36,794 nucleotides of DNA, from the NCBI GenBank assembly GCA_028875875.1, contig JAGWUV010000036.1, forward strand, positions 1-36,794, given 5' to 3'. This DNA comes from Bacteroidota bacterium. Lineage in GTDB: Bacteria > Bacteroidota > Bacteroidia > Chitinophagales > Chitinophagaceae. The notes beneath the pieces are model-generated. The model searched no databases. It saw only the letters and a program-made list of their open reading frames with translations, and was not told where the DNA came from. Position 1 is the stretch's first letter; each line of letters opens with the position of its first letter. A program made the translations under genes and the position numbers. Positions 24,556-33,949 of the stretch are shown one piece after another.

Positions 24556-25287
24556 ATGGTTAAGATTGAACAAATTATTCCCGCTAAAGAAAGTGTTTAC
24601 CTCGAAGGCCCTAAACGGCGTACCAATGAGCTGAGATTTGCATTAAGGGTTTTTAAAGAGTTCATCAATGCATTCAGAACGTTACACTTTGCGGGACCCT
24701 GTATTACAGTGTTTGGCAGTGCCCGTTTTACAGAAGATCATCCATATTACCAGGCAGCAAGGGAGTTTGGCAAACGTATTGCCAAATTAGGGTTTACCAC
24801 CATGACTGGCGGTGGCCCCGGCGTAATGGAAGCGGCCAACCGCGGTGCGTTTGAGAATAATGGTAAATCAATTGGTTGTAATATTAAACTGCCTTTTGAG
24901 CAAAAACCCAACCCTTATGTTACCGCTACCATTACTTTCGATCATTTTTTTTCAAGGAAAGTAATGCTGGTGAAGTATTCCTATGCTTTCATCATTATGC
25001 CCGGAGGTTTTGGAACGATGGATGAATTTTTTGAAACGCTAACCTTGGTGCAAACAAAATCTATTACACAATTCCCTATTGTTCTTTTTGGTGTTGATTA
25101 TTATAAGCCGTTGATGGATTATATCCACTTTATGGCACACCAGGGAACTATTACTCATGAGGATATGAAACTGGTACTGCTCACGGATAGTTTTGATGAT
25201 GCTATTGTACACATTCAAACCTATGTGAGAGAAAATTATACCGTACGGCCAAGAAGACGCTTCTGGTGGTTATTTGAAAAAAGATAA
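24556..25287 (+). CDS. LOG-family nucleotide phosphoribohydrolase (TIGR00730)
   Basis: A 243-residue Rossmann-fold protein of the LOG family, which splits nucleoside 5'-monophosphates (in plants cytokinin ribotides, in bacteria often AMP or related nucleotides) into base and ribose 5-phosphate. Diagnostic motifs are TGGGPGVMEAANRGA (84-98) and PGGFGTMDE (149-157), where the PGGxGTxxE signature holds the catalytic glutamate, with the family arginine at SRK (133-135). The C-terminus ends in a basic RPRRRFWWLFEKR. The length suits the long bacterial LOG group. The natural substrate is not certain. It is a single gene upstream of the AsmA-like gene with an 84-base gap. Confidence 0.93.
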   Translation: MVKIEQIIPAKESVYLEGPKRRTNELRFALRVFKEFINAFRTLHFAGPCITVFGSARFTEDHPYYQAAREFGKRIAKLGFTTMTGGGPGVMEAANRGAFENNGKSIGCNIKLPFEQKPNPYVTATITFDHFFSRKVMLVKYSYAFIIMPGGFGTMDEFFETLTLVQTKSITQFPIVLFGVDYYKPLMDYIHFMAHQGTITHEDMKLVLLTDSFDDAIVHIQTYVRENYTVRPRRRFWWLFEKR

Positions 25288-25371
25288 AAATTAAATCATC
25301 CCTGTTTAAAGTTTGTGCCCTTCTATTGCGGACTTTTGCAATTCACACCTGTGTTATTTTAAATCGATCGT

Positions 25372-28300
25372 ATGACAAAAACGGGAATGGTAAAAAAACT
25401 CACAAAAGCAGTAAAAATTGTAACAGGAAGTATTGCAATAGTGTTACTGCTTATGTTTTTATTGCCTGTTTTATTTCCGCAGACGGTTTCAAGGAAAATT
25501 AAAGAATGGACCAATCAAACCATTAACGGGGAGCTGAATTTCTCAAAAGCAAGATTATCTTTTTTCAATCACTTTCCTTCTCTAACCTTAACGCTGTATG
25601 ATTTTTCTTTGAAAGGATCGACCCCTTTTGAAAAAGATACACTTGTTTCTACAAAGGAGCTGGCACTGGGTATTGATCTGAAGACTGTATTCTCTAAGAA
25701 ATTAAGTATCGACGAAATATATGTTACCGGTGGAAATATCCATGTAGAAGTAGATTCAACAGGGCTTCCCAATTACAACGTATACAAATCAGGGAACAAA
25801 GCACAGCCTGCCGATAATGCTTCTGATAGCAGCAGCGCTTCCCTGCAGATACAACGCATTCAGATTGAAAGAACAAACCTCTTATACGATGATCGTTCCA
25901 TTCCTATAATGATCAATGCCAGAAACCTGAATTATCTCGGAAAAGGAGATCTCAGTAAAGCTATTTTCGACCTCGCTTCTCAACTCTCCGCTGATTCATT
26001 CAGTCTCGATTATAATAAGCAGCATTTCATCGGATCTAAAAAATTAAAGGCATCGCTGATTACCAAGATCAATACTCATTCACTGGCGTTGATTTTTGAA
26101 AAGAACGATCTGCAGTTAAACCGTTTGCCTTTTCAGTTCAATGGAAAGTTTGAGTTCCTGAAGAATGGTTATAATATGGATTTTAGTTTGAGTTCTGTTC
26201 ATACCGATCTCTATGATGTACTGAGTGCATTGCCTCCTCAATACATGCCCTGGTTTGCGCAAATGGATGCAAAGGGCAAAACGGAAATCAAAGCCTCTTT
26301 AAAAGGGAAATATATAGCCGCCGATAACGAGATGCCTACTTTGCTAATGAGTATGAAAATAAGAGACGGCTACCTGGATTATGAAAAAGCACCTGCTTCT
26401 TTACATAATCTATATGTAGATTTTAATACGGCATTACCACAACTGAACACAGACAGTTTACATATCAATCTGGACTCACTGTATTTTACGATAGATAAAA
26501 GTTATGCTGCTGCCAGCCTGCATCTTACAGGATTGAATACAATTGATGTAAAGGCCAATGCGAATGCTTCAGTTGACCTGATGAAGCTCTCACAAGCATT
26601 GGGCATACAAGGGCTTGATATGAAAGGTGCATATGATTTACACTTGCATGCTGATGGCCATTATGCCACTAAGGTTATACATACCGGCCTAAGAAGGGTT
26701 GATACTGTACTGGCGAGTATTCCCTCTTTTTCAATTCATTCTTCCCTGAAAGATGGATATTTTAAATACACTTCTTTACCTAAAGCAGTAACTAATATTC
26801 GTTTCCTGTTAGATGCCGCCAATACAGACGGTCAGTATAAACACACTACCGTTAGCTTACAGCAGTTAAATGCCGAAGTGCTGGATAACTACCTGAAAGG
26901 ATCTGTGCTGCTTAAAAGTAATGACAGCAATATTGAAGTAAATGCAGCTATAAAAACACGCTTTGATCTTGCAGATATATCAAAATTTTATCCTTTGCAA
27001 GGAATCAGATTAAAAGGCGATCTTCAGTCTGAGATCATATCCAAAGGAATCTATGATGCAGCTAAAAAAACGTTTCCTGTTACCCATGCTGAACTAAAAC
27101 TAAATAACGGTTCTGTTCAAACTTCTTACTATCCGCATCCTATCGAAAACATACAGATCAACGCTACCGTGCAGAGCAGGAATGGCTCTTTAAAGGATCT
27201 TGCCGTACATGTGCTGCCTGTTTCTTTTGAGCTGGAACAACAGCCTTTTGTACTGAAAGCCGATTTGAACAACTTTGCCAATATACGTTATAACATTAGT
27301 TCCAAAGGCACCATAGATGTTGGGAAAATTTACCAGGTGTTTACCGTAAAAGGATATGGGCTAAGTGGATTAATTAAAGGCAGCCTTGTATTACGTGGCT
27401 TGCAAAGTGATGCCATGCAGGAAAGGTTCGACCGCTTATTCAATGCGGGTAACCTGCGTGTACAAAACCTGTTACTGAATGCCGATCTGTTCCCGCAACC
27501 TTTTATCGTGAAGAATGGATTGTTTCATTTTGAGCAGGATAAAATGGTCTTTGATCAGTTCAAAGCAACGTATGGTAAATCTGATTTTACATTGAACGGC
27601 CACTTATCCAATGTGATTAACTATGTACTAAATAATGCTCCTTTAAAAGGTGATTTTGAACTGAACAGCAAAAGAATTGTGGTTGATGAATTTATGGCGT
27701 ATGCAGACAGTGTTTCGCATACTGCTGCAGCAACCCCGGGCAATGATCATCCAGCAACCGGAGTGGTCATCATTCCTGCTAACTTATCCCTGAATGTTAA
27801 GGCCAATGCTCAACATGTGCTGTACAACGGTTTGCAGTTAAGTGATGTAAAAGGACAGTTATTGATAGACAGCAGTAAGTTACAATTAAAACAAAGCGGT
27901 TTTACTCTGATTGGCGCACCGGTGGTAATGGATGCCGCTTATCAAAGCATTAGTCCTAAGAAAGCAATATTCAGCTATCGTATCGATGCCAAAGATTTTG
28001 ACATCAGGAAAGCATATAACAATATTGAATTATTCAGAACCCTGGCTTCATCGGCCAAAAGTGTGCAGGGTATTGTATCACTGGAGTATACTCTTGCGGG
28101 GAGGTTGGATGAAAACATGCATCCCGTATATCCTTCTTTAAAAGGTGGCGGTGTGCTAAGCCTTGGAAAAGTAAAAGTAAAAGGATTGAAATTAATGAGT
28201 GCTGTAAGTAAGGCTACAGGAAGAGACAGCCTGGACAATCCTGATCTTTCTAAAGTGAATATTAAAACTACGATTGCCAATAACATTATTACAATTGATC

Positions 28301-28512
28301 GTACAAAACTGAGGATATTCGGTTTCCGTCCGCGGTTTGAAGGACAAGTAAGTTTTGATGGAAGGTTGAATCTCTCCGGCCGTATAGGCTTGCCGCCCTT
28401 AGGTATTTTTGGAATACCTTTTACTGTAACAGGAACACAATCCAAGCCTGTTGTGAAACTTCGCAGAGAAAAGGAAAGCGATCAGTTACAGCAAACAGAA
28501 GATAAAGAGTAG
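25372..28512 (+). CDS. AsmA-like envelope protein (lipid transport bridge family)
   Basis: A 1046-residue inner-membrane-anchored protein. After a short basic N-terminus (MTKTGMVKKLTKAV) a single hydrophobic helix (IVTGSIAIVLLLMFLLPVLF) anchors it, and the rest, about 1000 residues, lies in the periplasm. The N-terminal AsmA domain shows the typical TINGELNFSKARLSFFNHFPSL segment, and repeated beta-strand units follow; the C-terminal AsmA_2-like domain includes VSLEYTLAGRLDEN and GRIGLPPLGIFGIPFTVTG. AsmA-like proteins form long hydrophobic grooves and are thought to carry phospholipids between inner and outer membranes. An in-frame ATG at 25387 is a possible start. No partner gene adjoins it. 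Confidence 0.9.
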   Translation: MTKTGMVKKLTKAVKIVTGSIAIVLLLMFLLPVLFPQTVSRKIKEWTNQTINGELNFSKARLSFFNHFPSLTLTLYDFSLKGSTPFEKDTLVSTKELALGIDLKTVFSKKLSIDEIYVTGGNIHVEVDSTGLPNYNVYKSGNKAQPADNASDSSSASLQIQRIQIERTNLLYDDRSIPIMINARNLNYLGKGDLSKAIFDLASQLSADSFSLDYNKQHFIGSKKLKASLITKINTHSLALIFEKNDLQLNRLPFQFNGKFEFLKNGYNMDFSLSSVHTDLYDVLSALPPQYMPWFAQMDAKGKTEIKASLKGKYIAADNEMPTLLMSMKIRDGYLDYEKAPASLHNLYVDFNTALPQLNTDSLHINLDSLYFTIDKSYAAASLHLTGLNTIDVKANANASVDLMKLSQALGIQGLDMKGAYDLHLHADGHYATKVIHTGLRRVDTVLASIPSFSIHSSLKDGYFKYTSLPKAVTNIRFLLDAANTDGQYKHTTVSLQQLNAEVLDNYLKGSVLLKSNDSNIEVNAAIKTRFDLADISKFYPLQGIRLKGDLQSEIISKGIYDAAKKTFPVTHAELKLNNGSVQTSYYPHPIENIQINATVQSRNGSLKDLAVHVLPVSFELEQQPFVLKADLNNFANIRYNISSKGTIDVGKIYQVFTVKGYGLSGLIKGSLVLRGLQSDAMQERFDRLFNAGNLRVQNLLLNADLFPQPFIVKNGLFHFEQDKMVFDQFKATYGKSDFTLNGHLSNVINYVLNNAPLKGDFELNSKRIVVDEFMAYADSVSHTAAATPGNDHPATGVVIIPANLSLNVKANAQHVLYNGLQLSDVKGQLLIDSSKLQLKQSGFTLIGAPVVMDAAYQSISPKKAIFSYRIDAKDFDIRKAYNNIELFRTLASSAKSVQGIVSLEYTLAGRLDENMHPVYPSLKGGGVLSLGKVKVKGLKLMSAVSKATGRDSLDNPDLSKVNIKTTIANNIITIDRTKLRIFGFRPRFEGQVSFDGRLNLSGRIGLPPLGIFGIPFTVTGTQSKPVVKLRREKESDQLQQTEDKE

Positions 28513-28600
28513 CCTCAATGAATTATAAGTTATAAGTGGTGAATGACAGTGCAGTAAGATGCACGAATCATTAACAAATTGATGTATAGCTGATGAGTGA

Positions 28601-30019
28601 TCATAATCTTAACTCATATTCATTATCCCAATTGTTCCGGATATTGATTTTTTTCTCAATTGATTTTACTTGCTCAGGTTGTTTTTTCAATTTAAAATTT
28701 CCGGGATCCCAAATGCCATTCTGGTTATCATCGTATAAAACCCGTATCTCATAATCACCGGGATAATATAACTTCTGGTAAAAAGTTTTTTGCGTCATGC
28801 GGTGAGAGAATACAATTTTGTCATCCTGTATGAGCTCAAGCACAGGATGGCGTGATACATCTAGGTTGGTAAATCTTATTTTCAAAGAACCATAATCGGC
28901 TTCTTTTTTTGTATAAAAACTTACCGTATCTGTTTTAAACAAAGTAACACCTGCACTGTCGGTTGCTGCTTCCTTTTGAACGATCAGTTTAAATGCTACA
29001 TCTTCTTTCCATGGATAACTGATGAGTAGTTTATGAGCAGTTGAATCCAACTGAAGTGTATATCCTTTCACCGGATGATAATTGGTATCGCATAATGCGA
29101 TCATCGATGAATCTATCTTTTCTACTTTTCGGTTAAAAGTAAGTGCAAGGTATTTGGAAAGTAAGTCCTGTTTGCCGTTATCAAAATCAGTATGAAATCT
29201 CAAACGCTTATCTTCTTTTATATTCTTTGCTTTTACAGGAGCAGTAGGTGCTGTGGTAGATTTAGTTTTTTTCTTAGCCTCTTCATACGCATAAAATAGT
29301 ACCGGCTTGCTGCTGTCTGAAATATGTACAGTCGAATCAAGGAAAGCAAACAGCTTGGTACTGTCATCATACTTTTTTACATAATCATTCGGCAGAACAT
29401 AAGCGGCATAATTTCCTTCTGGCAAAAAGCGGAACTTAAAATTTCCTTTGCCATCTAAAAAGGTATAATACATCGGAGTGGTTTTGATCACTGCCGTATC
29501 TGCCAGGTTTTTGTATAAGGCTACAATTAAGGTAGTATCTATTTTTCCTGTTTCAGCCAATACAACCGATCCTGAAAATGTTTTGGTGTCTATTTTTTTC
29601 CCGGTGGAGAAAACAAAAGTGAAATTCTTAGCAGGGTTTCCTTCATTCACATCCCTGATGGAGTTGCCAAAATTAAGACTATAAGTAGTGTTGGGTTGTA
29701 ATGAATCCTTCAGTTTGATGGTTACATTTCTCAGCTTATAATCTACTACCGGCAGGTTTTTAGGATTAGGTGAAACTACCAGGTTTTGCTGCACATCTTT
29801 GGCTTCTACAAATTCATCAAAGGTTAAAGTGATGCGTGAAGGATGTACTTGTGTAGCAGAATCCCTGGGCAGAGAAAGCACCAGGTGCGGCGGAATGGTA
29901 TCCCTTGGCCCACCGCCCGGCGGAATGATATTGGCACAGGAGGTGGCATTCATCATTATAAACATCAAAGCCATACAGGCAAAGATGGTACTGAATATAT
30001 TAGAAAGAAAACGTTTCAT
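28601..30019 (-). CDS. Ig-like domain lipoprotein (Big_5/SbsA-like)
   Basis: A 472-residue surface or outer-membrane lipoprotein. The start at 30019 gives the signal MKRFLSNIFSTIFACMALMF and a lipidated Cys28 (NATSC), followed by the typical linker ANIIPPGGGPRDTIPP. Residues about 46-135 match a bacterial Ig-like Big_5 domain (HPSRITLTFDEFVEAKD...VSPNPKNLPV; TTYSLNFGNSIRDVNEGN). The middle has Ala/Thr/Lys-rich low complexity, and the end resembles a carbohydrate-binding or EF-hand-like loop (DDNQNGIWDPGNF), where Asp/Asn could bind calcium. The longer frame to 30055 starts inside a predicted -7 box and is rejected. The function is unknown; such proteins are common in Bacteroidota. Confidence 0.87.
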   Translation of the reverse strand: MKRFLSNIFSTIFACMALMFIMMNATSCANIIPPGGGPRDTIPPHLVLSLPRDSATQVHPSRITLTFDEFVEAKDVQQNLVVSPNPKNLPVVDYKLRNVTIKLKDSLQPNTTYSLNFGNSIRDVNEGNPAKNFTFVFSTGKKIDTKTFSGSVVLAETGKIDTTLIVALYKNLADTAVIKTTPMYYTFLDGKGNFKFRFLPEGNYAAYVLPNDYVKKYDDSTKLFAFLDSTVHISDSSKPVLFYAYEEAKKKTKSTTAPTAPVKAKNIKEDKRLRFHTDFDNGKQDLLSKYLALTFNRKVEKIDSSMIALCDTNYHPVKGYTLQLDSTAHKLLISYPWKEDVAFKLIVQKEAATDSAGVTLFKTDTVSFYTKKEADYGSLKIRFTNLDVSRHPVLELIQDDKIVFSHRMTQKTFYQKLYYPGDYEIRVLYDDNQNGIWDPGNFKLKKQPEQVKSIEKKINIRNNWDNEYELRL

Positions 30020-30048
30020 GTGATGGGTATAAATAACATTTACGCCTG

Positions 30049-30085
30049 CAAACATAAACCCTTTGCCATTAGCGTACTGCTAATG
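30049..30085 (-). promoter_or_regulatory. -7 promoter element with an overlapping inverted repeat
   Basis: The minus strand reads TATGTTTG at 30049-30056, an exact TAnnTTTG match, 30 bases before the lipoprotein ATG. CATTAGC at 30067-30073 and GCTAATG at 30079-30085 form a perfect 7-bp dyad with a 5-base spacer, at the place where the -33 box would be. No U-run follows it, so it is not a terminator; it could be an operator. Confidence 0.45.
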
Positions 30086-30090
30086 ATCCT

Positions 30091-33000
30091 CTAAATCGTT
30101 GGTTCTTCTTCATCCGCCTCATTAATATCATGCAATGCCACGGCAAGATTATTGGTTTTTACAAAATTGCACCAATGGCAGTCTTCCTTACCGCAACCGG
30201 TATAAAAATCCCGTTGTTGAATTTTTTCCCAAACTGTTGAGATCTGCTGTGTAACCGTTGTAATGTCTTCCGGGGTGATGATCACTTTTCTTTTCTGGTA
30301 TTCTTTTTTCTTATCCGGTTCTACAAAATCAAACTCAGTGCTTACCACCTGCCAGTCTTTCTGTTCGTAATTATCTACCAGGATTTTATAAAATACCGCC
30401 TGTCGCCAGTAATCTCCGCCATTGGGTTCTTTTTCATTTGGAGGTAAGAGTTTGGCCTTAGCCTTATCTACATCACCGGTTTTATAATCTACTACGTTCA
30501 CTTCTTTTCCATTGAACTCCAGTTTATCAAGCTTTCCTTTTAACGGTACACCTTTTACTACAACATTGCGTATGTTTCTTTCAACGGCTACGATCTTATT
30601 CCAGTGATCGATATACTTATTGTAATAATTGGTCAGTACTTCATGGCCATATTCCATTCGCCTGTTAAACTGCTCCTGCGTAAAGCTTTCACGGTGGCGA
30701 TGCATGTACCATTCAAAGTCGATAATGAATGTTGTTAAAGCACCAAACTGGTCATTATTGTTTTTAAGTTGTTCAAACAAACGTTGCAAAGCATAATGCA
30801 CTGCCGATCCGAACTCTGTTGCTTCATTTTTGGGGGAGGGGATGCGGATGAGATTTTTGAAATAGAATTCCAGCGGGCATTTTAAATAATTGTTCAGTGC
30901 GGTAACGTTCATCACGAACTTGTCTAATAGCCGACTGATAAAATCTTCTTCTATCTTTTCAATTTCAGGTGCTTGATTACCCGTAAGATCCAATAACTGG
31001 AAATCTGCCATCACTGCTGCATCAAGGAATTTTTTTATAGTCTGTAAGCCTTGCTGATCCTGTATTTCAGCAATGAACATGGAAGGCTCCTGTTCTTTTC
31101 CATCCTGTTTGAAACGACTGTAAGAAATGTGTAAATGTTTCTCAGCCCTGGTGAGTGCTACATAGAACAATCGCCTCAGTTCTTCTTCTTCCTTATGCTT
31201 AGCAATGGAAGTAAATATAGTATCGGGTAAGGCGTAACCACCGCCGGGTTTTCTTTTCTTTTCCCAATTCTGGGCACTGCACCCTGCAAGGAAAACATAT
31301 TCATATTCCAGTCCTTTAGATCCATGTGCGGTTAGCAGGTTAACACCTTTATCTGTTCCGCTGATCTGTGTTAAAGGAAGAGAAAGACCTTCTTTTTCCA
31401 TCAGGTCAATAATGTTCACAAGGCCTTCCAATTGTAATAAAGGATCACGCCTGGTTTCTTCTTTCACAAAATCAAATAAACCTGTTAGTACCTGTAAGTG
31501 CCATAGTTTATCAGGACTTTGCATGATGAAGTTGAGCAGGCCAGTTTCTTTGATGATGTTCTCAAACAAATGTTGTAAGGTAACGTTGGGTACATCACTG
31601 ATCAGGCGTTCCATAACGGCACTTGCCTTTTGCAGGTTGGGATGAATGCCTACGGAAAATAAATCTTTCGGAGGCTGGTTCGCTTTATCGAATAATAATT
31701 TGCGTATGGATGTTTTCTGATCGGTGAATTGTTTGCTGTTCACTTCAATACTCAGCTTGGCGATCTCAATGGCAGGAATATGAAACCAGTCGAAATGCAA
31801 CAGTTCAAACAGCATCTCATCACCGCCATAAGGAATGTCATGTTCAGCAGCAAGATACCTGAGTAAGAGAATGATCTTCTGTGCTAAAGGAATGGTAAGA
31901 ATATTCAGGTTCCGTTTGCTATGCACAGGTATGTTGCGTTGTTTGAAATATTGTGTAAGTGCTTCACCGTACTTGTTTTCCTTGTAGATGATACCGATGC
32001 GTCCGGGCTGTACACCTTGCTGCAAAAGGTTTTGCACCTGTATCGTAATAGCTGCCATTTCATGCTTAGGCGATTCATATTCTGTGATAACAGGATGGAT
32101 AGTTAGGTTGATAAGTGATGGATGTGTTGCCTTAAGATCTTTACTTAAACCTGGCAATTGTGTTACCAACCGTTCACTGTTTTTATCGATCAGTGATTTG
32201 GAAACATCCAGTACCGGTTGCACAGAACGATAATTGTTGGTAAGTACTACCGTAATGAGATCTTTTTGGTAATTCTCTGCAAAGGCAAGCATATTCTCTA
32301 CATTGGCTCCCTGGAATCGATAGATGCTCTGGTCGTCATCACCAACCACAAATACATTCGGTTTCTCCCAGTAATTAATGAGCAGTTCTACCAGCCTGTT
32401 CTGTGTACCGCTCGTATCCTGGTATTCGTCTACCAATACATACAGGAACTGCTCCTGGTAACGGTTTAACAATGCTTTGTTCTCTTCAAATGCCCTGATC
32501 ACCCAGTTGATCATATCATCAAAATCGTACCGGTTACGGCTGCGCATCATCCGCTGAAAAGTATCGAACTCCTGTACGGCAGCCCGCAGCTTTTCCATCT
32601 TTTCTTTTTCTTCTGCGATCTTATCGGTACGAACTTCTCCTTTTTTAAATTCTTTGGTAGCACGTTTGGCAATGTATTCATCACGCGAAGGAAGATCAGT
32701 AAGATAGGCATCAATTTTCTGGTTGATGAAAGAAGGCGACCATCCTTCCCGCTTCATCGTACTGAATAACTGTTGCAGGTTGTTGATCTCGAAGTACACA
32801 TCACCACGGTATCTTTTTAAAGGATGATTTTTAGGAAAGGCATCGATCAGTTCTTTGAATAAAGCAATGCGTTCCAGATCGGAAATAGGATCTAATGTAT
32901 TCTTCTCGAATAAGGATAAATTTTCCTGTATCACATCATTACAAAAAGCATGGAAAGTATAGATGTGTACTTTATAAGCATCCGGTCCGATAAAGCTTAA

Positions 33001-33243
33001 CAAACGCTTACGCATGGCCACTACACCCGCATCGGTGTAAGTAAGACAAAGAATATTTTCAGGTAGCGTATCTGTTTCCAGCAATATTTTTCCGATACGT
33101 GCCGAAAGGATCTGAGTTTTCCCGGTTCCCGGTCCGGCGATCACCATTACCGGTCCTTCAATGGTATCCACCGCTGTACGTTGCTGATCATTCAACCGCT
33201 GGTATTCTGCTAAAAACTTTTCTGATTGTTGTTGTTTCGTCAT
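30091..33243 (-). CDS. UvrD/PcrA-type helicase fused to Fe-S PD-(D/E)XK nuclease
   Basis: A 1050-residue ATP-dependent DNA helicase/nuclease. The superfamily 1A helicase has Walker A AGPGTGKT (36-43), DEYQD Walker B (272-276), GDDDQSIYRF (301-310), and later SHGSKGLEYEYVFLAG and RRLFYVALTRAEKHL. The C-terminal PD-(D/E)XK nuclease has GKLDKLEF with Asp906 and VVDYKTG with Asp919 and Lys921. Four cysteines frame it: Cys789 (LKCPLEFYF) and Cys1017, Cys1022, Cys1025 (GCGKEDCHWC), the arrangement of AddB/Cas4-type 4Fe-4S nucleases. It resembles single-chain RecB/AddA relatives used in break repair. It is the first gene before the Ig-like lipoprotein, with a near-leaderless promoter. Confidence 0.93.
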   Translation of the reverse strand: MTKQQQSEKFLAEYQRLNDQQRTAVDTIEGPVMVIAGPGTGKTQILSARIGKILLETDTLPENILCLTYTDAGVVAMRKRLLSFIGPDAYKVHIYTFHAFCNDVIQENLSLFEKNTLDPISDLERIALFKELIDAFPKNHPLKRYRGDVYFEINNLQQLFSTMKREGWSPSFINQKIDAYLTDLPSRDEYIAKRATKEFKKGEVRTDKIAEEKEKMEKLRAAVQEFDTFQRMMRSRNRYDFDDMINWVIRAFEENKALLNRYQEQFLYVLVDEYQDTSGTQNRLVELLINYWEKPNVFVVGDDDQSIYRFQGANVENMLAFAENYQKDLITVVLTNNYRSVQPVLDVSKSLIDKNSERLVTQLPGLSKDLKATHPSLINLTIHPVITEYESPKHEMAAITIQVQNLLQQGVQPGRIGIIYKENKYGEALTQYFKQRNIPVHSKRNLNILTIPLAQKIILLLRYLAAEHDIPYGGDEMLFELLHFDWFHIPAIEIAKLSIEVNSKQFTDQKTSIRKLLFDKANQPPKDLFSVGIHPNLQKASAVMERLISDVPNVTLQHLFENIIKETGLLNFIMQSPDKLWHLQVLTGLFDFVKEETRRDPLLQLEGLVNIIDLMEKEGLSLPLTQISGTDKGVNLLTAHGSKGLEYEYVFLAGCSAQNWEKKRKPGGGYALPDTIFTSIAKHKEEEELRRLFYVALTRAEKHLHISYSRFKQDGKEQEPSMFIAEIQDQQGLQTIKKFLDAAVMADFQLLDLTGNQAPEIEKIEEDFISRLLDKFVMNVTALNNYLKCPLEFYFKNLIRIPSPKNEATEFGSAVHYALQRLFEQLKNNNDQFGALTTFIIDFEWYMHRHRESFTQEQFNRRMEYGHEVLTNYYNKYIDHWNKIVAVERNIRNVVVKGVPLKGKLDKLEFNGKEVNVVDYKTGDVDKAKAKLLPPNEKEPNGGDYWRQAVFYKILVDNYEQKDWQVVSTEFDFVEPDKKKEYQKRKVIITPEDITTVTQQISTVWEKIQQRDFYTGCGKEDCHWCNFVKTNNLAVALHDINEADEEEPTI

Positions 33244-33250
33244 CTTCTTT

Positions 33251-33282
33251 CAAAGATACTGGCTTCGCTAAACTTTTTACAA
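33251..33282 (-). promoter_or_regulatory. Bacteroidota-type promoter of the helicase-nuclease gene
   Basis: On the minus strand TTG (complement of 33280-33282) and the exact -7 box TATCTTTG (complement of 33251-33258) are 21 bases apart. The ATG at 33243 follows the -7 box by 7 bases, so the mRNA would be nearly leaderless. Confidence 0.6.
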
Positions 33283-33310
33283 GGGTTGTTGTTGATATAA
33301 AAACGTTTGT

Positions 33311-33808
33311 ATGAGCAAAGTGTATTCGCTGAAAACGGTGCAATTGATCCCTGTAGATATTAATACGGCGTGGACATTTTTCAGCAGGCCCGATAATTTG
33401 AAAGATATAACGCCTTCCAGTTTGGGTTTTGATATTATTTCCAACCACCATGGTGCAGTGATGTATCCCGGTCAGATTATTGAGTACAAAGTAAAGCCGC
33501 TGCTGGGTATCCCTTTGTACTGGATGACCGAGATAACGCATGTAGTAGATAAACAATATTTTGTAGATGAGCAACGCTTCGGCCCCTACAGTTTATGGCA
33601 CCACCAGCATCATTTTAAAGCGGTGAGCAATGGTGTGGAAATGACGGATATTGTGCATTATAAAATTCCTTTCGGATGGTTGGGAGATATTGCCAATGGT
33701 ATTCTCGTGAAGCAACAACTGGAACATATTTTCAATTATCGTTTTACTGCGGTAGAACAACGTTTTGGAAAACATCCTAGCAGTAAGTGTGAGATTGTAT
33801 TTGGATGA
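33311..33808 (+). CDS. SRPBCC-family (START/polyketide-cyclase-like) protein
   Basis: A 165-residue cytoplasmic protein of the SRPBCC fold, which has a deep hydrophobic ligand pocket. The opening YSLKTVQLIPVDINTAWTFFSRPDNLKDITP is the family's characteristic helix-strand start, and PGQIIEYKVKPLLGIPLYWMTEI and FRFGPYSLWHHQHHF-like segments follow. Some family members are annotated as cell-division inhibitor-like (the N-terminal part of YfcH-type proteins), but a lipid or small-molecule role is equally possible. It diverges from the helicase gene across 67 bases and ends before the bidirectional terminator at 33878. Confidence 0.85.
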   Translation: MSKVYSLKTVQLIPVDINTAWTFFSRPDNLKDITPSSLGFDIISNHHGAVMYPGQIIEYKVKPLLGIPLYWMTEITHVVDKQYFVDEQRFGPYSLWHHQHHFKAVSNGVEMTDIVHYKIPFGWLGDIANGILVKQQLEHIFNYRFTAVEQRFGKHPSSKCEIVFG

Positions 33809-33877
33809 ACAGGAGTGATAAGTGATGAATTATGAATTATAGGGGATGAGTTATAAAAGCCTTACACATGCTATGAA

Positions 33878-33915
33878 AAAGAGGAGTTAAAAACAAACAT
33901 TTTTAACTCCTCTTT
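33878..33915. terminator. Strong bidirectional intrinsic terminator
   Basis: A perfect 16-bp stem: 33878-33893 pairs with 33900-33915 around a 6-base loop (CAAACA). Both arms end in A/T-rich tracts, so it can stop the SRPBCC gene on the plus strand and metH on the minus strand. Confidence 0.93.
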
Positions 33916-33949
33916 AAATTCACTAATTCATCAATTCTCTTATTATCTA

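Noticed and set aside
27975-28445. A 156-codon minus-strand frame opposite the AsmA-like gene.
   Set aside because: It is antisense to a continuous conserved coding region, with no domain of its own.
28549-28564. A short hairpin GTGCA/TGCAC after the AsmA-like gene.
   Set aside because: The stem is only 5 bp with no U-run on either strand, so it is too weak for a terminator.
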